Source: Halococcus saccharolyticus DSM 5350 (GTDB lineage Archaea > Halobacteriota > Halobacteria > Halobacteriales > Halococcaceae). Taken from it: a stretch of 64,000 nucleotides of DNA. The DNA is taken from positions 89,639 through 153,638 of the forward strand of contig NZ_AOMD01000002.1 in the NCBI RefSeq assembly GCF_000336915.1. Reading direction: 5' to 3'. The notes beneath the pieces are model-generated. The model worked only from the letters and a program-made list of their open reading frames with translations. It searched no databases and was not told where the DNA came from. Shown here in pieces: positions 16,188-23,664 of the stretch. Both the position numbers and the translations under genes were made by a program. The number at the start of each line of letters is the position of its first letter. The stretch's first letter is position 1.

Positions 16188-17062
16188 CGCGTCCGCACCC
16201 ACCCTTCAGTCTCGCCCCACTTCCACCGTTTCTCGTCAGTCGTACCGGCGGTGAATTGGCGCTGCCACTTGTTGATGACAAGCGGCGAGTTGATGGCTCC
16301 ATAGATCCGGCGCTCGGTTTCGACGTTGTTGAACGCGAGTTCCTCGATCTCGCGCATCGTAATCCCGAGCGGCTTGTTCCCTGAGCGTGTGTACGCGCGG
16401 TGAGACCACAGCGCCACGAGGTCAAGCGTCTGCGTCGGCCACCCCATCCCGCGCTTGTCGCTCTCTGTTGGTTTCTTGAAGTAAGCGCGTGGGAGTGGGC
16501 TGTGGTGGTCTCGTACCTGTTGGAAAAGCGCATCGCCAGGCGACTTCGATCGCATGACAGCGTAGAATGGCGTCTCGAACTCGCCAGGGTCGTTGAACCC
16601 GAGCGAGTCTTCAAGCACCGCGAGGAGTTGGTCGCGGAGCGCCTGGTTATCGACACGGAGGACGAGTTCGCGCACCGGGAGGTCGTATACGTCGTCGTAC
16701 CGATCGAACCAATTCATCAGGTGGCCGTGGTATTTATCGTATGGCGTGCCACCGACGTTCGACCGATCGTATTTGAGTTCCACCGAGACACCTTCCGGCG
16801 TCTTCGCTTTCAGACAGTCCGAAAGGCCGCCCGTGAGTGGAATTTCATTCGTGTGGCTGACGATCTTCCGATCGGCCACGATGCGCTGTACGTCGGATGG
16901 ATCGACGAAACGCATGATCTCCCGGTAGGACTGACTCAAGAAGCACCCACGCGAGCGTCGGTCTTGGTCCGAAAAGCGATCGGTAAGGGCGTCGTACACC
17001 AACTCGGGGATGTCTTCTTTGTGGATGACATCCTCTGACGGCTGCGCGGCTTGGGAACTCAT
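16184..17062 (-). CDS. Hypothetical viral protein, possible nuclease-like
   Basis: A 292-residue protein beside a ParB-like gene. The segment EGVSVELKYDRSN near residue 93 carries a beta strand with E-x-K, as in PD-(D/E)xK nucleases, preceded by acidic residues. The remaining catalytic positions are not clear, so this is only a hint. The C-terminal part is rich in Trp and Arg (WQRQF, RWKWGETEGW). ATGA overlaps on both sides. Confidence 0.55.
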   Translation of the reverse strand: MSSQAAQPSEDVIHKEDIPELVYDALTDRFSDQDRRSRGCFLSQSYREIMRFVDPSDVQRIVADRKIVSHTNEIPLTGGLSDCLKAKTPEGVSVELKYDRSNVGGTPYDKYHGHLMNWFDRYDDVYDLPVRELVLRVDNQALRDQLLAVLEDSLGFNDPGEFETPFYAVMRSKSPGDALFQQVRDHHSPLPRAYFKKPTESDKRGMGWPTQTLDLVALWSHRAYTRSGNKPLGITMREIEELAFNNVETERRIYGAINSPLVINKWQRQFTAGTTDEKRWKWGETEGWVRTR

Positions 17063-17949
17063 AGGAACCCCTCCGCTTCGAGATACCGCACGATCTCTTG
17101 GCGTGCGACTTGGTTCTCGGTCGCGCCGCGTTGCTTTGCGGCGGTCGTGAGGGCTTCGGATTCGTCACCTGAAAAGGTAAGTTCGATCCGAGTGCGCTCC
17201 TCTGCTTTTGTTTCTTGTATCTCCTGTTTTTCACGAGTGACAGATTCGACCGCCCCGTGAGGGTCTTGACCTCTGTCGACCCGTTTTTTCGCCTCGTTTA
17301 GATCGTGTTGATTAAGCCCATCCTGAACGGCTTTGGTGGCGATTTCTTCCCCTTCACTGCCGCCACCAGTCATTTTCCGTATTTCCCTAACCGAATTATC
17401 GTCTAAATTGTCAACGGTCTTCTCCGTCTGCCCTTTGGTGGGCGAAGTTGATGTGCTGTTGTCGTGTTCTGGATGGAGGGCTGTTCCCTCCCACTCCTCG
17501 CGGCCCCGTTCGATCATTCGAGTCACCACCTTTCTCCCAACACCAAGCGCCTCGGCTGCCTGCCGCTGGTTGTAATTTTGCTTGTCCATCAAACGGAGAA
17601 TTGCGGTGGCCCGGTCCTCTGGCAACACGTCTTCTCTAAACACATCGATATTCTCGGTGATCGACGCCTCTAGTGCTTCGGCGTCGTCCCACCCGACCAC
17701 CACAACGGGGATGGTCTCGACACCGCCCGCGGCCTGCGCACCGAGCACACGCCGCTGGCCGACCACGGCCTCATAGGGCACTTCAGCGTCGTCCATCCCG
17801 TCGCGCTCGCGCACGAGCGGGGGCTGGATCACGCCCTGTTTCTCGATCGACTCTTGGATCGAGCTGGTAACGGGCGAGGACCGCCGCTCGTTCATGTCGC
17901 TCACCGCGACCTCGTAGGGATCGACCTCGCGGTACTGGTTCTCTGTCAT
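17059..17949 (-). CDS. ParB/Srx-like DNA-binding protein
   Basis: The 296-residue form starts at MTENQYREVDPYEVAVSDMN (ATG at 17949). The N-terminal domain shows ParB-type features: a search loop (SSIQESIEKQGVIQPPLV) and the conserved AVVGQRRVLGAQ. A helix-turn-helix follows (NQRQAAEALGVGRKVVTRMI, about residues 135-155). A charged linker leads to a C-terminal RHH-like segment. Without a ParA partner it is more likely a viral regulator or replication/partition accessory factor. Confidence 0.8.
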   Translation of the reverse strand: MTENQYREVDPYEVAVSDMNERRSSPVTSSIQESIEKQGVIQPPLVRERDGMDDAEVPYEAVVGQRRVLGAQAAGGVETIPVVVVGWDDAEALEASITENIDVFREDVLPEDRATAILRLMDKQNYNQRQAAEALGVGRKVVTRMIERGREEWEGTALHPEHDNSTSTSPTKGQTEKTVDNLDDNSVREIRKMTGGGSEGEEIATKAVQDGLNQHDLNEAKKRVDRGQDPHGAVESVTREKQEIQETKAEERTRIELTFSGDESEALTTAAKQRGATENQVARQEIVRYLEAEGFL

Positions 17950-18176
17950 TCGGAACCACCACCGAGGAGTTCGAGCGCGATCTGCTGCCACGCGAGTTCT
18001 TTGATCTGCCAGTCGTTGCCTTCGATGCTGACGTTCACGACCGAGACGTCTTCTGCCTCACCGCTCAGACCGTTCGCGTTCTCACGAAGGTGCGCGAGTG
18101 CTTCGTCGCGTGTGTCGTGAATCGATTCGCCGCTCGGCAATTGGACCATGAAGAACTCGGAATTGCTAACGTTCAT
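17946..18176 (-). CDS. Small hypothetical protein
   Basis: Seventy-six residues: MNVSNSEFFMVQLPSGESIH, then an alpha helix and a beta strand (VSVVNVSIEGNDWQIKELAW). ATGA overlaps at both ends. No family recognised. Confidence 0.6.
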   Translation of the reverse strand: MNVSNSEFFMVQLPSGESIHDTRDEALAHLRENANGLSGEAEDVSVVNVSIEGNDWQIKELAWQQIALELLGGGSE

Positions 18177-18355
18177 GCTGACACCTCGCCGGCCGCGCCG
18201 CTGTGTTCGGGTTCGCTACGATCGGTAGCCTTTCGGCTTCGGAGTTCGTGGTTGAACATGGGACTGGGTTCAGCAGTCTCCGCGGGCTTTGACCCCTCTC
18301 GTGGCACGACCTGGCCGGCCACGGAGGGCGATACGCCCCGCGTGCGTGCGTTCAT
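18173..18355 (-). CDS. Small polar protein of 60 residues
   Basis: Ser/Pro/Arg-rich and probably disordered (starts MNARTRGVSPSVAGQVVPRE). Kept because it fits the operon by ATGA overlaps on both sides. Confidence 0.45.
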   Translation of the reverse strand: MNARTRGVSPSVAGQVVPREGSKPAETAEPSPMFNHELRSRKATDRSEPEHSGAAGEVSA

Positions 18356-18594
18356 CGCTCTCCACCATCAGCGAAAAGCGTCTGCTGATCCGGGTCATCC
18401 GAAACGTAGCGATCGATCGCGTCCACTTCCCACCCATCGGAGAGATCGCGGCCCGCCTCCTCTTTCTGCTCGTGTGCGTGCACGTACAGTTCGATTGCGT
18501 CACGCGCCACCTGCGAAAATGACGTGTCGATGCCACCACACTCGTCAAGCCGATCTAGGAGGTCTTGCTCGATGGTCATCGACTTCCGTTTCAT
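18352..18594 (-). CDS. Ribbon-helix-helix-type regulator, first gene of the leftward operon
   Basis: Eighty residues. MKRKSMTIEQDLLDRLDECG followed by SFSQVARDAIELYVHAHEQ fits a ribbon-helix-helix DNA-binding fold with an acidic tail. The ATG at 18594 lies 28 bp from an AT-rich box (about 18618-18626), implying a leaderless transcript. About 16 genes follow with overlapping stops and starts, so this promoter may drive the operon down to 7759. Confidence 0.72.
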   Translation of the reverse strand: MKRKSMTIEQDLLDRLDECGGIDTSFSQVARDAIELYVHAHEQKEEAGRDLSDGWEVDAIDRYVSDDPDQQTLFADGGER

Positions 18595-18740
18595 GGACCT
18601 GACTTATGCGGGTGTGACCTTAATACTTATGTTGTTAATCCGTTATGCGGTTATGAAGTAGGAAGTAAGAACTACTGCCGTCTCATCGTATGTCTGACGT
18701 AAGTATTATAATCATACGTCTAGTAGACCCACGTACAGCG
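18595..18740. promoter_or_regulatory. Divergent promoter with repeated TTATG words and an inverted repeat
   Basis: Four ttatg words lie at 18604-18608, 18627-18631, 18643-18647 and 18651-18655 (the last three spaced 16 and 8 bp), around the leftward TATA-like taatactta. On the other side gacgta/tacgtc arms (18696-18701, 18715-18720) enclose tattataa, the likely TATA box of the rightward CopG gene. Both flanking genes encode ribbon-helix-helix proteins, so these are candidate operators. Confidence 0.6.
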
Positions 18741-18926
18741 ATGACCGACAACACCGTTCGCGTGACGATCAGCATGGACGAAGATCTCGATAAGGAGATC
18801 GAGGACCAGCTCGACTATGGCGACAACAAAAGCGAGTTCATCCGCAACGCGCTACGGAAGGAACTCGATGGTGAGTGTGGTTCAGAGGGAAATCCGAAGG
18901 CGGCGACGGGGATGGCGGCTGACTAA
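18741..18926 (+). CDS. CopG-type ribbon-helix-helix protein
   Basis: The start at 18741 gives 61 residues; MTDNTVRVTISMDEDLDKEI and DNKSEFIRNALRKELDG form a canonical RHH domain with the beta strand TVRVTISM. It faces the leftward operon across an operator-like region and probably regulates it. It ends 4 bases inside the end of the convergent small gene. Confidence 0.8.
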   Translation: MTDNTVRVTISMDEDLDKEIEDQLDYGDNKSEFIRNALRKELDGECGSEGNPKAATGMAAD

Positions 18927-19102
18927 GGCCGTGTCAAACCGCCGCCGTTCTGGTTACTCTCCAATTGACGCTCACAACAGTCGCTGACAAGCTCAGTCAC
19001 CGACTTGTCGGTCTTTCGTAGCTCGTCACCCATCGCAATCAGTAGTTCCTCGCCGATCTCGACCTCGTTTTCAACAGTAGATTCGGTGTCTGTCTCGTGC
19101 AT
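18923..19102 (-). CDS. Small acidic protein of 59 residues
   Basis: Starts MHETDTESTVENEVEIGEEL and continues IAMGDELRKTDKSVTELVSD, suggestive of a helical or RHH-like unit. The same frame is open upstream to 19540, so a longer product is possible. No family recognised. Confidence 0.5.
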   Translation of the reverse strand: MHETDTESTVENEVEIGEELLIAMGDELRKTDKSVTELVSDCCERQLESNQNGGGLTRP

Positions 19103-19133
19103 TGGATTTGAATTATTCCAGTGGATCGTTCCG

Positions 19134-19340
19134 CTAGGCCTCTTCGAGTACGTCGTGGTGGTTGACGGTCTCGCCAGTCCGCTTGTCGTGGAGTTCCCAA
19201 AACTCCGGATCGACCTCGGGATCGGAACTCCGCGAACACGTCGCACACCAGAGATGGTTGTTCGTCGGTTCCCAGCTCGTATGACCGCGCGGGCAGGTGT
19301 ACCGCCACGGCTGGCGTCGTGGGGCGCTTGCCAGTGACAT
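19134..19340 (-). CDS. Zinc-ribbon protein of 68 residues
   Basis: CPRGHTSWEPTNNHLWCATC is a clear four-ligand ribbon (C-x3-H ... CxxC) followed by an acidic tail with EFWELHDKRTGETV. The ATG at 19340 is preferred; in-frame codons further upstream exist. A small frame on the same strand overlaps its start. Confidence 0.65.
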   Translation of the reverse strand: MSLASAPRRQPWRYTCPRGHTSWEPTNNHLWCATCSRSSDPEVDPEFWELHDKRTGETVNHHDVLEEA

Positions 19341-19540
19341 CCCATCACATCCCACGCACATCCGCCCATAAACTGTTGTTCTGATCCGGAGTGAAAGTAA
19401 TACAGTTCTGGAAATCGACATCCGGCGACGGTGTTCGACTCGAACCGATCGGGGGTTAGATGAACGGGCACGGGGTAGTGGCCCGAAGCAAGCCACGGTG
19501 ATTCTTCCATCATCCTCCGGGCCAAGTCAACAGTACGCAT
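19341..19540 (-). other. Open frame of unclear status upstream of the zinc-ribbon gene
   Basis: A frame starting at 19540 (or at the double Met at 19513) reads like protein at first (PWLASGHYPVPVHLTPDRFE, then AGCRFPELYYFHS). It then continues through the zinc-ribbon gene in a different frame as far as 18923. An AT-rich box at 19541-19550 could serve a start near 19513. Either this is a short separate gene, or a frameshift once joined it to the ribbon protein. Confidence 0.3.
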
Positions 19541-19599
19541 GATAAAAATTGTGGCCGAAACGGGGGAATTACCCGGCTTCCGGAAATCGACGGAACTGT

Positions 19600-19728
19600 C
19601 TACTCCAGTTCGTCGAGGCCGGCCGAAAGCACCTCCTCGTAGGCGGCGTCGAGATCGAGATCGTGAGCTTCGGCATAATCTTTGACACGCCCGTGCGTGG
19701 CATGGCTAATATCGATATACGGTCTCAT
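19600..19728 (-). CDS. 42-residue RHH-like micro-protein
   Basis: The frame reads MRPYIDISHATHGRVKDYAE, then HDLDLDAAYEEVLSAGLDEL: a strand followed by two helices, like a minimal ribbon-helix-helix or antitoxin-type protein. A TATA-like box (19751-19757) lies 26 bp upstream of the ATG, fitting a leaderless transcript of its own. Confidence 0.6.
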   Translation of the reverse strand: MRPYIDISHATHGRVKDYAEAHDLDLDAAYEEVLSAGLDELE

Positions 19729-19750
19729 CGTCCCAATGTCCCACGCGACG

Positions 19751-19757
19751 TTTATCT
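19751..19757 (-). promoter_or_regulatory. TATA-like box of the 42-residue gene
   Basis: Minus-strand AGATAAA is centred 26 bp before the ATG at 19728. Confidence 0.5.
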
Positions 19758-19857
19758 TACTTACTGACGTTTAGACAATTATGCCATTCCGTCGTCTCAG
19801 ACGATCCGGCAATAGCGGCAATATCGGCGGAAGTCTTTCACGAAGAACTGCCTAAGT

Positions 19858-20064
19858 ATGGTGAGGATGTCGAGCGATAATCCCACACTCGAAGGCAAGT
19901 CCCGCCACGAGGTCACGATCACGGAAGAACACCGCGAGCGAATGCTGGAGTTGTTCGACTCGCCGAAGATCACCGACGCGATCCGACAGTCGTCGCTGCG
20001 CGGGATGGAGTGCAAACAGCAGACTCGGGAATGCAACTGCGAGTGTGGGGGTGAAAGCGGTTAA
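19858..20064 (+). CDS. Small regulator-like protein with Cys-rich tail
   Basis: Sixty-eight residues from 19858 (a second ATG lies at 19867). The body HEVTITEEHRERMLELFDSP resembles short RHH or helical repressors. It ends in a Cys cluster (CKQQTRECNCECGG) that could bind metal. It converges with the wHTH gene, and the stops overlap by 4 bases. Confidence 0.55.
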   Translation: MVRMSSDNPTLEGKSRHEVTITEEHRERMLELFDSPKITDAIRQSSLRGMECKQQTRECNCECGGESG

Positions 20065-20318
20065 TCCTCTGGTTCAGAAACCAACTCGTAGAGTCCGTCG
20101 TCGTAGAGATTGCGTGTGTGGCCATGTTCCGTCAGCCGCTGTAACCGCTGGCTGATGTAGGTGCTGGTGATCTCTTTCCGACGGCCTTCATCAATCACGC
20201 GATCACGGGCGTACACTGGTGTCACACGTCCTTCTTTGAGATACCCGACGAGAATCGCGTCGATCTCACGGAGGTCGTTCTTCGAGAGCGCCATACCGAC
20301 TCTTTCCTCGGCTTGCAT
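20061..20318 (-). CDS. Winged helix-turn-helix regulator
   Basis: Eighty-five residues: LSKNDLREIDAILVGYLKEG, then VYARDRVIDEGRRKEITSTY and ISQRLQRLTEHGHT, the pattern of haloarchaeal winged-helix repressors, with the final strands YDDGLYELV. Start at 20318; a TATA-like box (minus CTTTATG, 20345-20351) lies about 30 bp upstream. It is divergent from the rightward operon at 20423 and a good candidate for its repressor. Confidence 0.78.
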   Translation of the reverse strand: MQAEERVGMALSKNDLREIDAILVGYLKEGRVTPVYARDRVIDEGRRKEITSTYISQRLQRLTEHGHTRNLYDDGLYELVSEPED

Positions 20319-20422
20319 TACACGCTTTTGCTACGAACCCGCCGCATAAAGTGTTTGTGTTGCAAGCGTGAGATGGTGGTTTGAGTCACAAGTTTTATTA
20401 GCACAGGGTCTAACGGTTAGGT
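20319..20422. promoter_or_regulatory. Divergent promoter with inverted repeats
   Basis: The box tttatta at 20394-20400 is centred 27 bp before the rightward ATG at 20423. The leftward box is at 20345-20351. Perfect 7-bp arms gcttgca (20311-20317) and tgcaagc (20361-20367), and the pair cacgctt (20321-20327)/aagcgtg (20364-20370), bracket the leftward promoter and could be an autoregulatory operator of the wHTH protein. Confidence 0.55.
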
Positions 20423-21415
20423 ATGAGCGGGATGCCGACGCGAGAAATCGGCCGGGCGGTAGGACGCCCGACCCCGCTCCCAGGTAATGGAAGCATGTCC
20501 ACATTCGCACCCACCGCTGAAAACTCCAGCGACACGACGGCCGCACAGCCCACGACCATCCAGACGGAGCGCGCGACCCCTGTAGCACTCGACGGTGCGA
20601 CGGCCATCTTCGTGCCGGCATACACCCGCACCGACGACGGCCACGCACTCGAACAGACCCGCGACGAACTCACCCACCTCGTCGGGGTCTACTCGGAACC
20701 CGATGTCCGCAAGCAGCTCGGCGAGGAGTACGAACCCTACGAGATTGAGCGAGCGATCGAGCGCGGCGAGCGCATGACTCAGGAGCACCAGGAAAACGTC
20801 TTGGCGGCGATCCGAGTCGCAGAACAGAACGAAGAGCGCGATCTCGACCGCGGCGAGGGCGTCATGGCGGACGGTGGGGCGCTCACGGTCCACGACGGCG
20901 ACACCGACACCACCGAAACCATCGAAGCGGACGGTGGCGAGGGCGACTCGGACAACGCCGAACGCCTCGCCCGCGGCGAGGCTCCACTCCCCGACGCCGT
21001 GAATGGCTGTCAGTATTGCGGCGCGGATCGAGACGCCATGCACTGCACGGAGGAGGACAGCCACGTCGCGCCCCACAGCCACCACGGGGCGCGGCACACT
21101 GTCATCTCGTGCGACGAGTGCGACGGCGCGCACATCACGGTCTCGCAGGTTCAGACGCGGGTCAACCGCCCATCGCGGCCGACGCACACGAAATCGATCT
21201 GGGTCATCCCCGACGAGTTCGTCCTGTGCGTGTGCATGGACGGCCACATCGTCGACCGCGTCGAGAAGGTCGGCCGCGGCGAAGAGTTCTACACCGCGTT
21301 GCTCGACGGCGAACTCAACTGTGAGTGTGGCGCAACCGTGACCCACGTCGAGGGGCGCTTTGAGCGCAACGCGGACGGAACGCCCGTCGAACCCCTGCCG
21401 GAGCCCGATCACTGA
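20423..21415 (+). CDS. Hypothetical protein with C-terminal zinc-binding region
   Basis: The 330-residue protein has a Thr/Ala-rich N-terminus, an acidic middle (two MADGG/EADGG segments) and a cysteine-rich C-terminal third (NGCQYCGADRDAMHC, SCDECDGAH, LCVCMDGH, NCECGAT) able to bind two or more zinc ions. The promoter spacing supports the ATG at 20423, with a second ATG at 20495 as alternative. First gene of the 20.4-23.5 kb operon. No family recognised. Confidence 0.7.
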   Translation: MSGMPTREIGRAVGRPTPLPGNGSMSTFAPTAENSSDTTAAQPTTIQTERATPVALDGATAIFVPAYTRTDDGHALEQTRDELTHLVGVYSEPDVRKQLGEEYEPYEIERAIERGERMTQEHQENVLAAIRVAEQNEERDLDRGEGVMADGGALTVHDGDTDTTETIEADGGEGDSDNAERLARGEAPLPDAVNGCQYCGADRDAMHCTEEDSHVAPHSHHGARHTVISCDECDGAHITVSQVQTRVNRPSRPTHTKSIWVIPDEFVLCVCMDGHIVDRVEKVGRGEEFYTALLDGELNCECGATVTHVEGRFERNADGTPVEPLPEPDH

Positions 21416-21750
21416 TGACGGACCCTCTCAACGCCCGACAGGCCTTGGAGGGCATCGAACTCCCGCAGCCGACTCGCTGCCGTGACTGCCACGTCAAACA
21501 GTACGAGACGACTCCGATCTCGGTCGTCGCGGAACGACCCCACGACGCGGCGGAGTGGCATGTCGTGTGCGCGATGTGCGTTGCCTGCGCAGGCACCACA
21601 GTTCGACCCTCGCCAGCGGCCGATCGGATCCTCGCGGAGGGCGAGATCGCCATGACGGCTGACACTGGTGCGCAAGAACATTGGCCGGTGCTCATCCGCG
21701 TGGACGTCGTCGAGACGCACGAGCTGGCGGCGCGAGGGGTGGAGGTATGA
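21415..21750 (+). CDS. Cysteine-rich protein of 111 residues
   Basis: Contains CRDCHVKQYE and CAMCVACAGT, a likely zinc ribbon. The ATG at 21415 touches the previous stop (TGATGA arrangement), and the end overlaps the next gene by ATGA. Confidence 0.65.
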   Translation: MTDPLNARQALEGIELPQPTRCRDCHVKQYETTPISVVAERPHDAAEWHVVCAMCVACAGTTVRPSPAADRILAEGEIAMTADTGAQEHWPVLIRVDVVETHELAARGVEV

Positions 21751-21896
21751 TGCCCACCTCGCTCCAGCGCACGCGCGATGAGTGCCCCGACTGCGGCGGC
21801 AGTACGAACGTCTGTCGCCTGCGCGACCTCGTGACGCCCGAGACGAAAACCGTCACGTACTGCGAGGATGGGTGCACCTGGACGGAGGCCGCGTGA
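21747..21896 (+). CDS. Zinc-ribbon micro-protein of 49 residues
   Basis: Knuckles ECPDCGGSTNVC and YCEDGCTW flank a central beta hairpin. The start at 21747 is set by the ATGA overlap with the preceding stop; the stop shares one base with the next ATG (TGATG). Confidence 0.68.
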   Translation: MMPTSLQRTRDECPDCGGSTNVCRLRDLVTPETKTVTYCEDGCTWTEAA

Positions 21897-22033
21897 TGGA
21901 CGACATCATCGAAGGGAACGGCAACCGTGACATGACGGTGGCCGACGCGGTGCTCGATCCCGACGGCCGGCTGTTGATCGATACGGACGCCCGCCGAGAC
22001 GGGAACCACGACCTGCGGGAGTGGTCGGAGTGA
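21896..22033 (+). CDS. 45-residue acidic protein
   Basis: MDDIIEGNGNRDMTVADAVL then DPDGRLLIDTDARRDGN. Supported by TGATG coupling to the previous gene and GTGA overlap with the next. Unknown function. Confidence 0.5.
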   Translation: MDDIIEGNGNRDMTVADAVLDPDGRLLIDTDARRDGNHDLREWSE

Positions 22034-22215
22034 GCCAGCGCGTCACGTCACCGGACCCGTGTGACAACTGCGGTGAGAACGACAACATCACCGTGTCGCG
22101 GTACGTGCCGTGGCTCGAAGCCCACCGGATGGTCTGTGAGTCGTGCCTGTTCGGCAACTGCGACCTCTTCGGCCGGTCGCGATCGGGTGCGCACTGGAAT
22201 GGAGCGGAGCACTGA
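22030..22215 (+). CDS. Zinc-ribbon protein of 61 residues
   Basis: A GTG start at 22030 overlaps the previous TGA. CDNCGENDNITVSRYVPW and VCESCLFGNC form a four-cysteine ribbon. A GTG three codons earlier is possible. Confidence 0.6.
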   Translation: MSQRVTSPDPCDNCGENDNITVSRYVPWLEAHRMVCESCLFGNCDLFGRSRSGAHWNGAEH

Positions 22216-22375
22216 TGACTGCGAGACCATCGACTGGTGCGGCTCGGCGTGGGCGATCGTCGGCCGCGAAGATGGTCTCATCCGACTGCGGCGCACGCAC
22301 GACAAGAACGCCCTCGCCCGGCAGGGCGACGAGGTGCTGGTCCTGCCGGGAATGGTTGGTCTCGACCCCGACTGA
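22199..22375 (+). CDS. 58-residue small protein
   Basis: The frame reads MERSTDDCETIDWCGSAWAI then VGREDGLIRLRRTHDKNALA and ends PGMVGLDPD, with a barrel-like strand pattern. It overlaps the zinc-ribbon gene by 17 nt. The start is uncertain. Confidence 0.5.
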   Translation: MERSTDDCETIDWCGSAWAIVGREDGLIRLRRTHDKNALARQGDEVLVLPGMVGLDPD

Positions 22376-22429
22376 CGACATGCCCCTCCAGGCACCAACA
22401 ATTATCCCGGCACGACACGGAGTGAACCC

Positions 22430-22747
22430 ATGACACAGACGACACCATTCGAGAGCGGAGACACGAACGAAGTGCCCGCGGCGGTGTTCCGCGCGATGGG
22501 CGCGATCGTCCAGCAGATGCCGGAGTGTGAGTTTGACCGCGTAGCGTTCGCGCAGATGGCCGGCGGCGCGGAGATCGAACTGGAGATCACGTCCACCGAG
22601 AACGCGACGTGGATCACGAACGCGCTGGAGGAACACCTCACGCGGTGCCACGAGCCCGACATGACGTACACGGGTGAGTCGATTGAGACCGAGGTGCGTG
22701 GCTACCTCTCGGCTGAGGATGCCACGGCACTCATCAACGACTGCTAG
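22430..22747 (+). CDS. Hypothetical protein of 105 residues
   Basis: Starts MTQTTPFESGDTNEVPAAVF. Alternating helices and strands (GGAEIELEITSTENATWITN). No family recognised; same operon as its neighbours. Confidence 0.6.
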   Translation: MTQTTPFESGDTNEVPAAVFRAMGAIVQQMPECEFDRVAFAQMAGGAEIELEITSTENATWITNALEEHLTRCHEPDMTYTGESIETEVRGYLSAEDATALINDC

Positions 22748-22769
22748 ATCTGGAACTCGTCTCTAGCCC

Positions 22770-23246
22770 ATGAACACGACAATCAAAACAGAAGACTTGA
22801 CTAAGACGGATCGGCCAGCGCACTACAACTATCACACAGAAACCATCTGTACCCTATACTTGGGGTTCGAGTATCGGCCCGGAGAGGGGCTTGTGCTCCC
22901 CGAGTATCAAGAGGGTACGGACGAACTCCAAAAAGCGATTGAGGGTGACGACGAGCTGACTTTCCGATTCACCGAGAATCGGCATGGCGAGCCAGCACTC
23001 AGAGTCAGTCGTCTCAAAGAGGGGTGGCGCGACTGCCCGTTTGACGGCCTACCGACCCCGGAGCGGGTTCGTAAAGCAAGGGAGTATTGGGAAGAGGGCA
23101 AGTCTCTGGAAGAGATCGACTCCAAGCCCGAAGAGGTCACACCCACGATGACGTGCAAGTGCGGGAATGAGATCGAGTACCGTGGAGACGGCGAGGTCCG
23201 CTGCGGACAGTGTGGGAAGAGACTGGCCGTCGAAACGCCGCGATAA
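22770..23246 (+). CDS. Hypothetical protein with C-terminal zinc ribbon
   Basis: 158 residues. The N-terminal 125 are of unknown type (ICTLYLGFEYRPGEGLVLPE). The last 30 form a clean ribbon, CKCGNEIEYRGDGEVRCGQC. Slightly lower GC than the genes before it. Confidence 0.68.
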   Translation: MNTTIKTEDLTKTDRPAHYNYHTETICTLYLGFEYRPGEGLVLPEYQEGTDELQKAIEGDDELTFRFTENRHGEPALRVSRLKEGWRDCPFDGLPTPERVRKAREYWEEGKSLEEIDSKPEEVTPTMTCKCGNEIEYRGDGEVRCGQCGKRLAVETPR

Positions 23247-23269
23247 CTCCGAACTACCTCTAGAACACC

Positions 23270-23515
23270 ATGAACGAAGAACTACCAGACCCAGAGCAGT
23301 ACCGGATGATCCGGATGACCGCGCACCAGTACCTCGATCGTGCGCGTCAAGAGACGGACGAGCCGCTCGGCATGAGCATCGAGTTGAGCGTCGAAGACGA
23401 CGAACTGTGGGCGTACCGCATCCACGTGTACGAGCGGGACCAGCCCGATCATGAAGGCCGTCACTGGCACGCTGAGGGAACCGAGCACGAACTGGAAGAT
23501 CCGAAGCTACCCTGA
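23270..23515 (+). CDS. Hypothetical protein of 81 residues, last gene of its operon
   Basis: MNEELPDPEQYRMIRMTAHQ then IELSVEDDELWAYRIHVYER: a helix followed by strands. A hairpin-type terminator region follows it. Confidence 0.6.
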   Translation: MNEELPDPEQYRMIRMTAHQYLDRARQETDEPLGMSIELSVEDDELWAYRIHVYERDQPDHEGRHWHAEGTEHELEDPKLP

Positions 23516-23664
23516 CGACCTCGTACATCAGACTGCTCGCGGCGAAGGGCTTTTACTAGCGAGGGTCGTTGTGTGAAACGGATAGGACTGCGGTGGGCAC
23601 TTCCCCACTGCGTTCTTACTACATTCCTTAGCCGCGGCCATGCACAGTCCCGCGCCCAAGGCCG
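23516..23664. terminator. Convergent intergenic region with hairpin terminator candidate
   Basis: An imperfect hairpin (gcggtggg, short loop, ccccactgc) at about 23590-23612 is followed by a pyrimidine-rich stretch (gttcttactacattcctt). It separates the rightward operon ending at 23515 from the leftward PadR-like gene ending at 23665. Confidence 0.45.

Noticed and set aside
20417..21412. 331-codon minus-strand frame opposite 20423-21415
   Set aside because: The plus-strand frame has a well-spaced promoter and several Cys-pair motifs; the reverse frame has neither.
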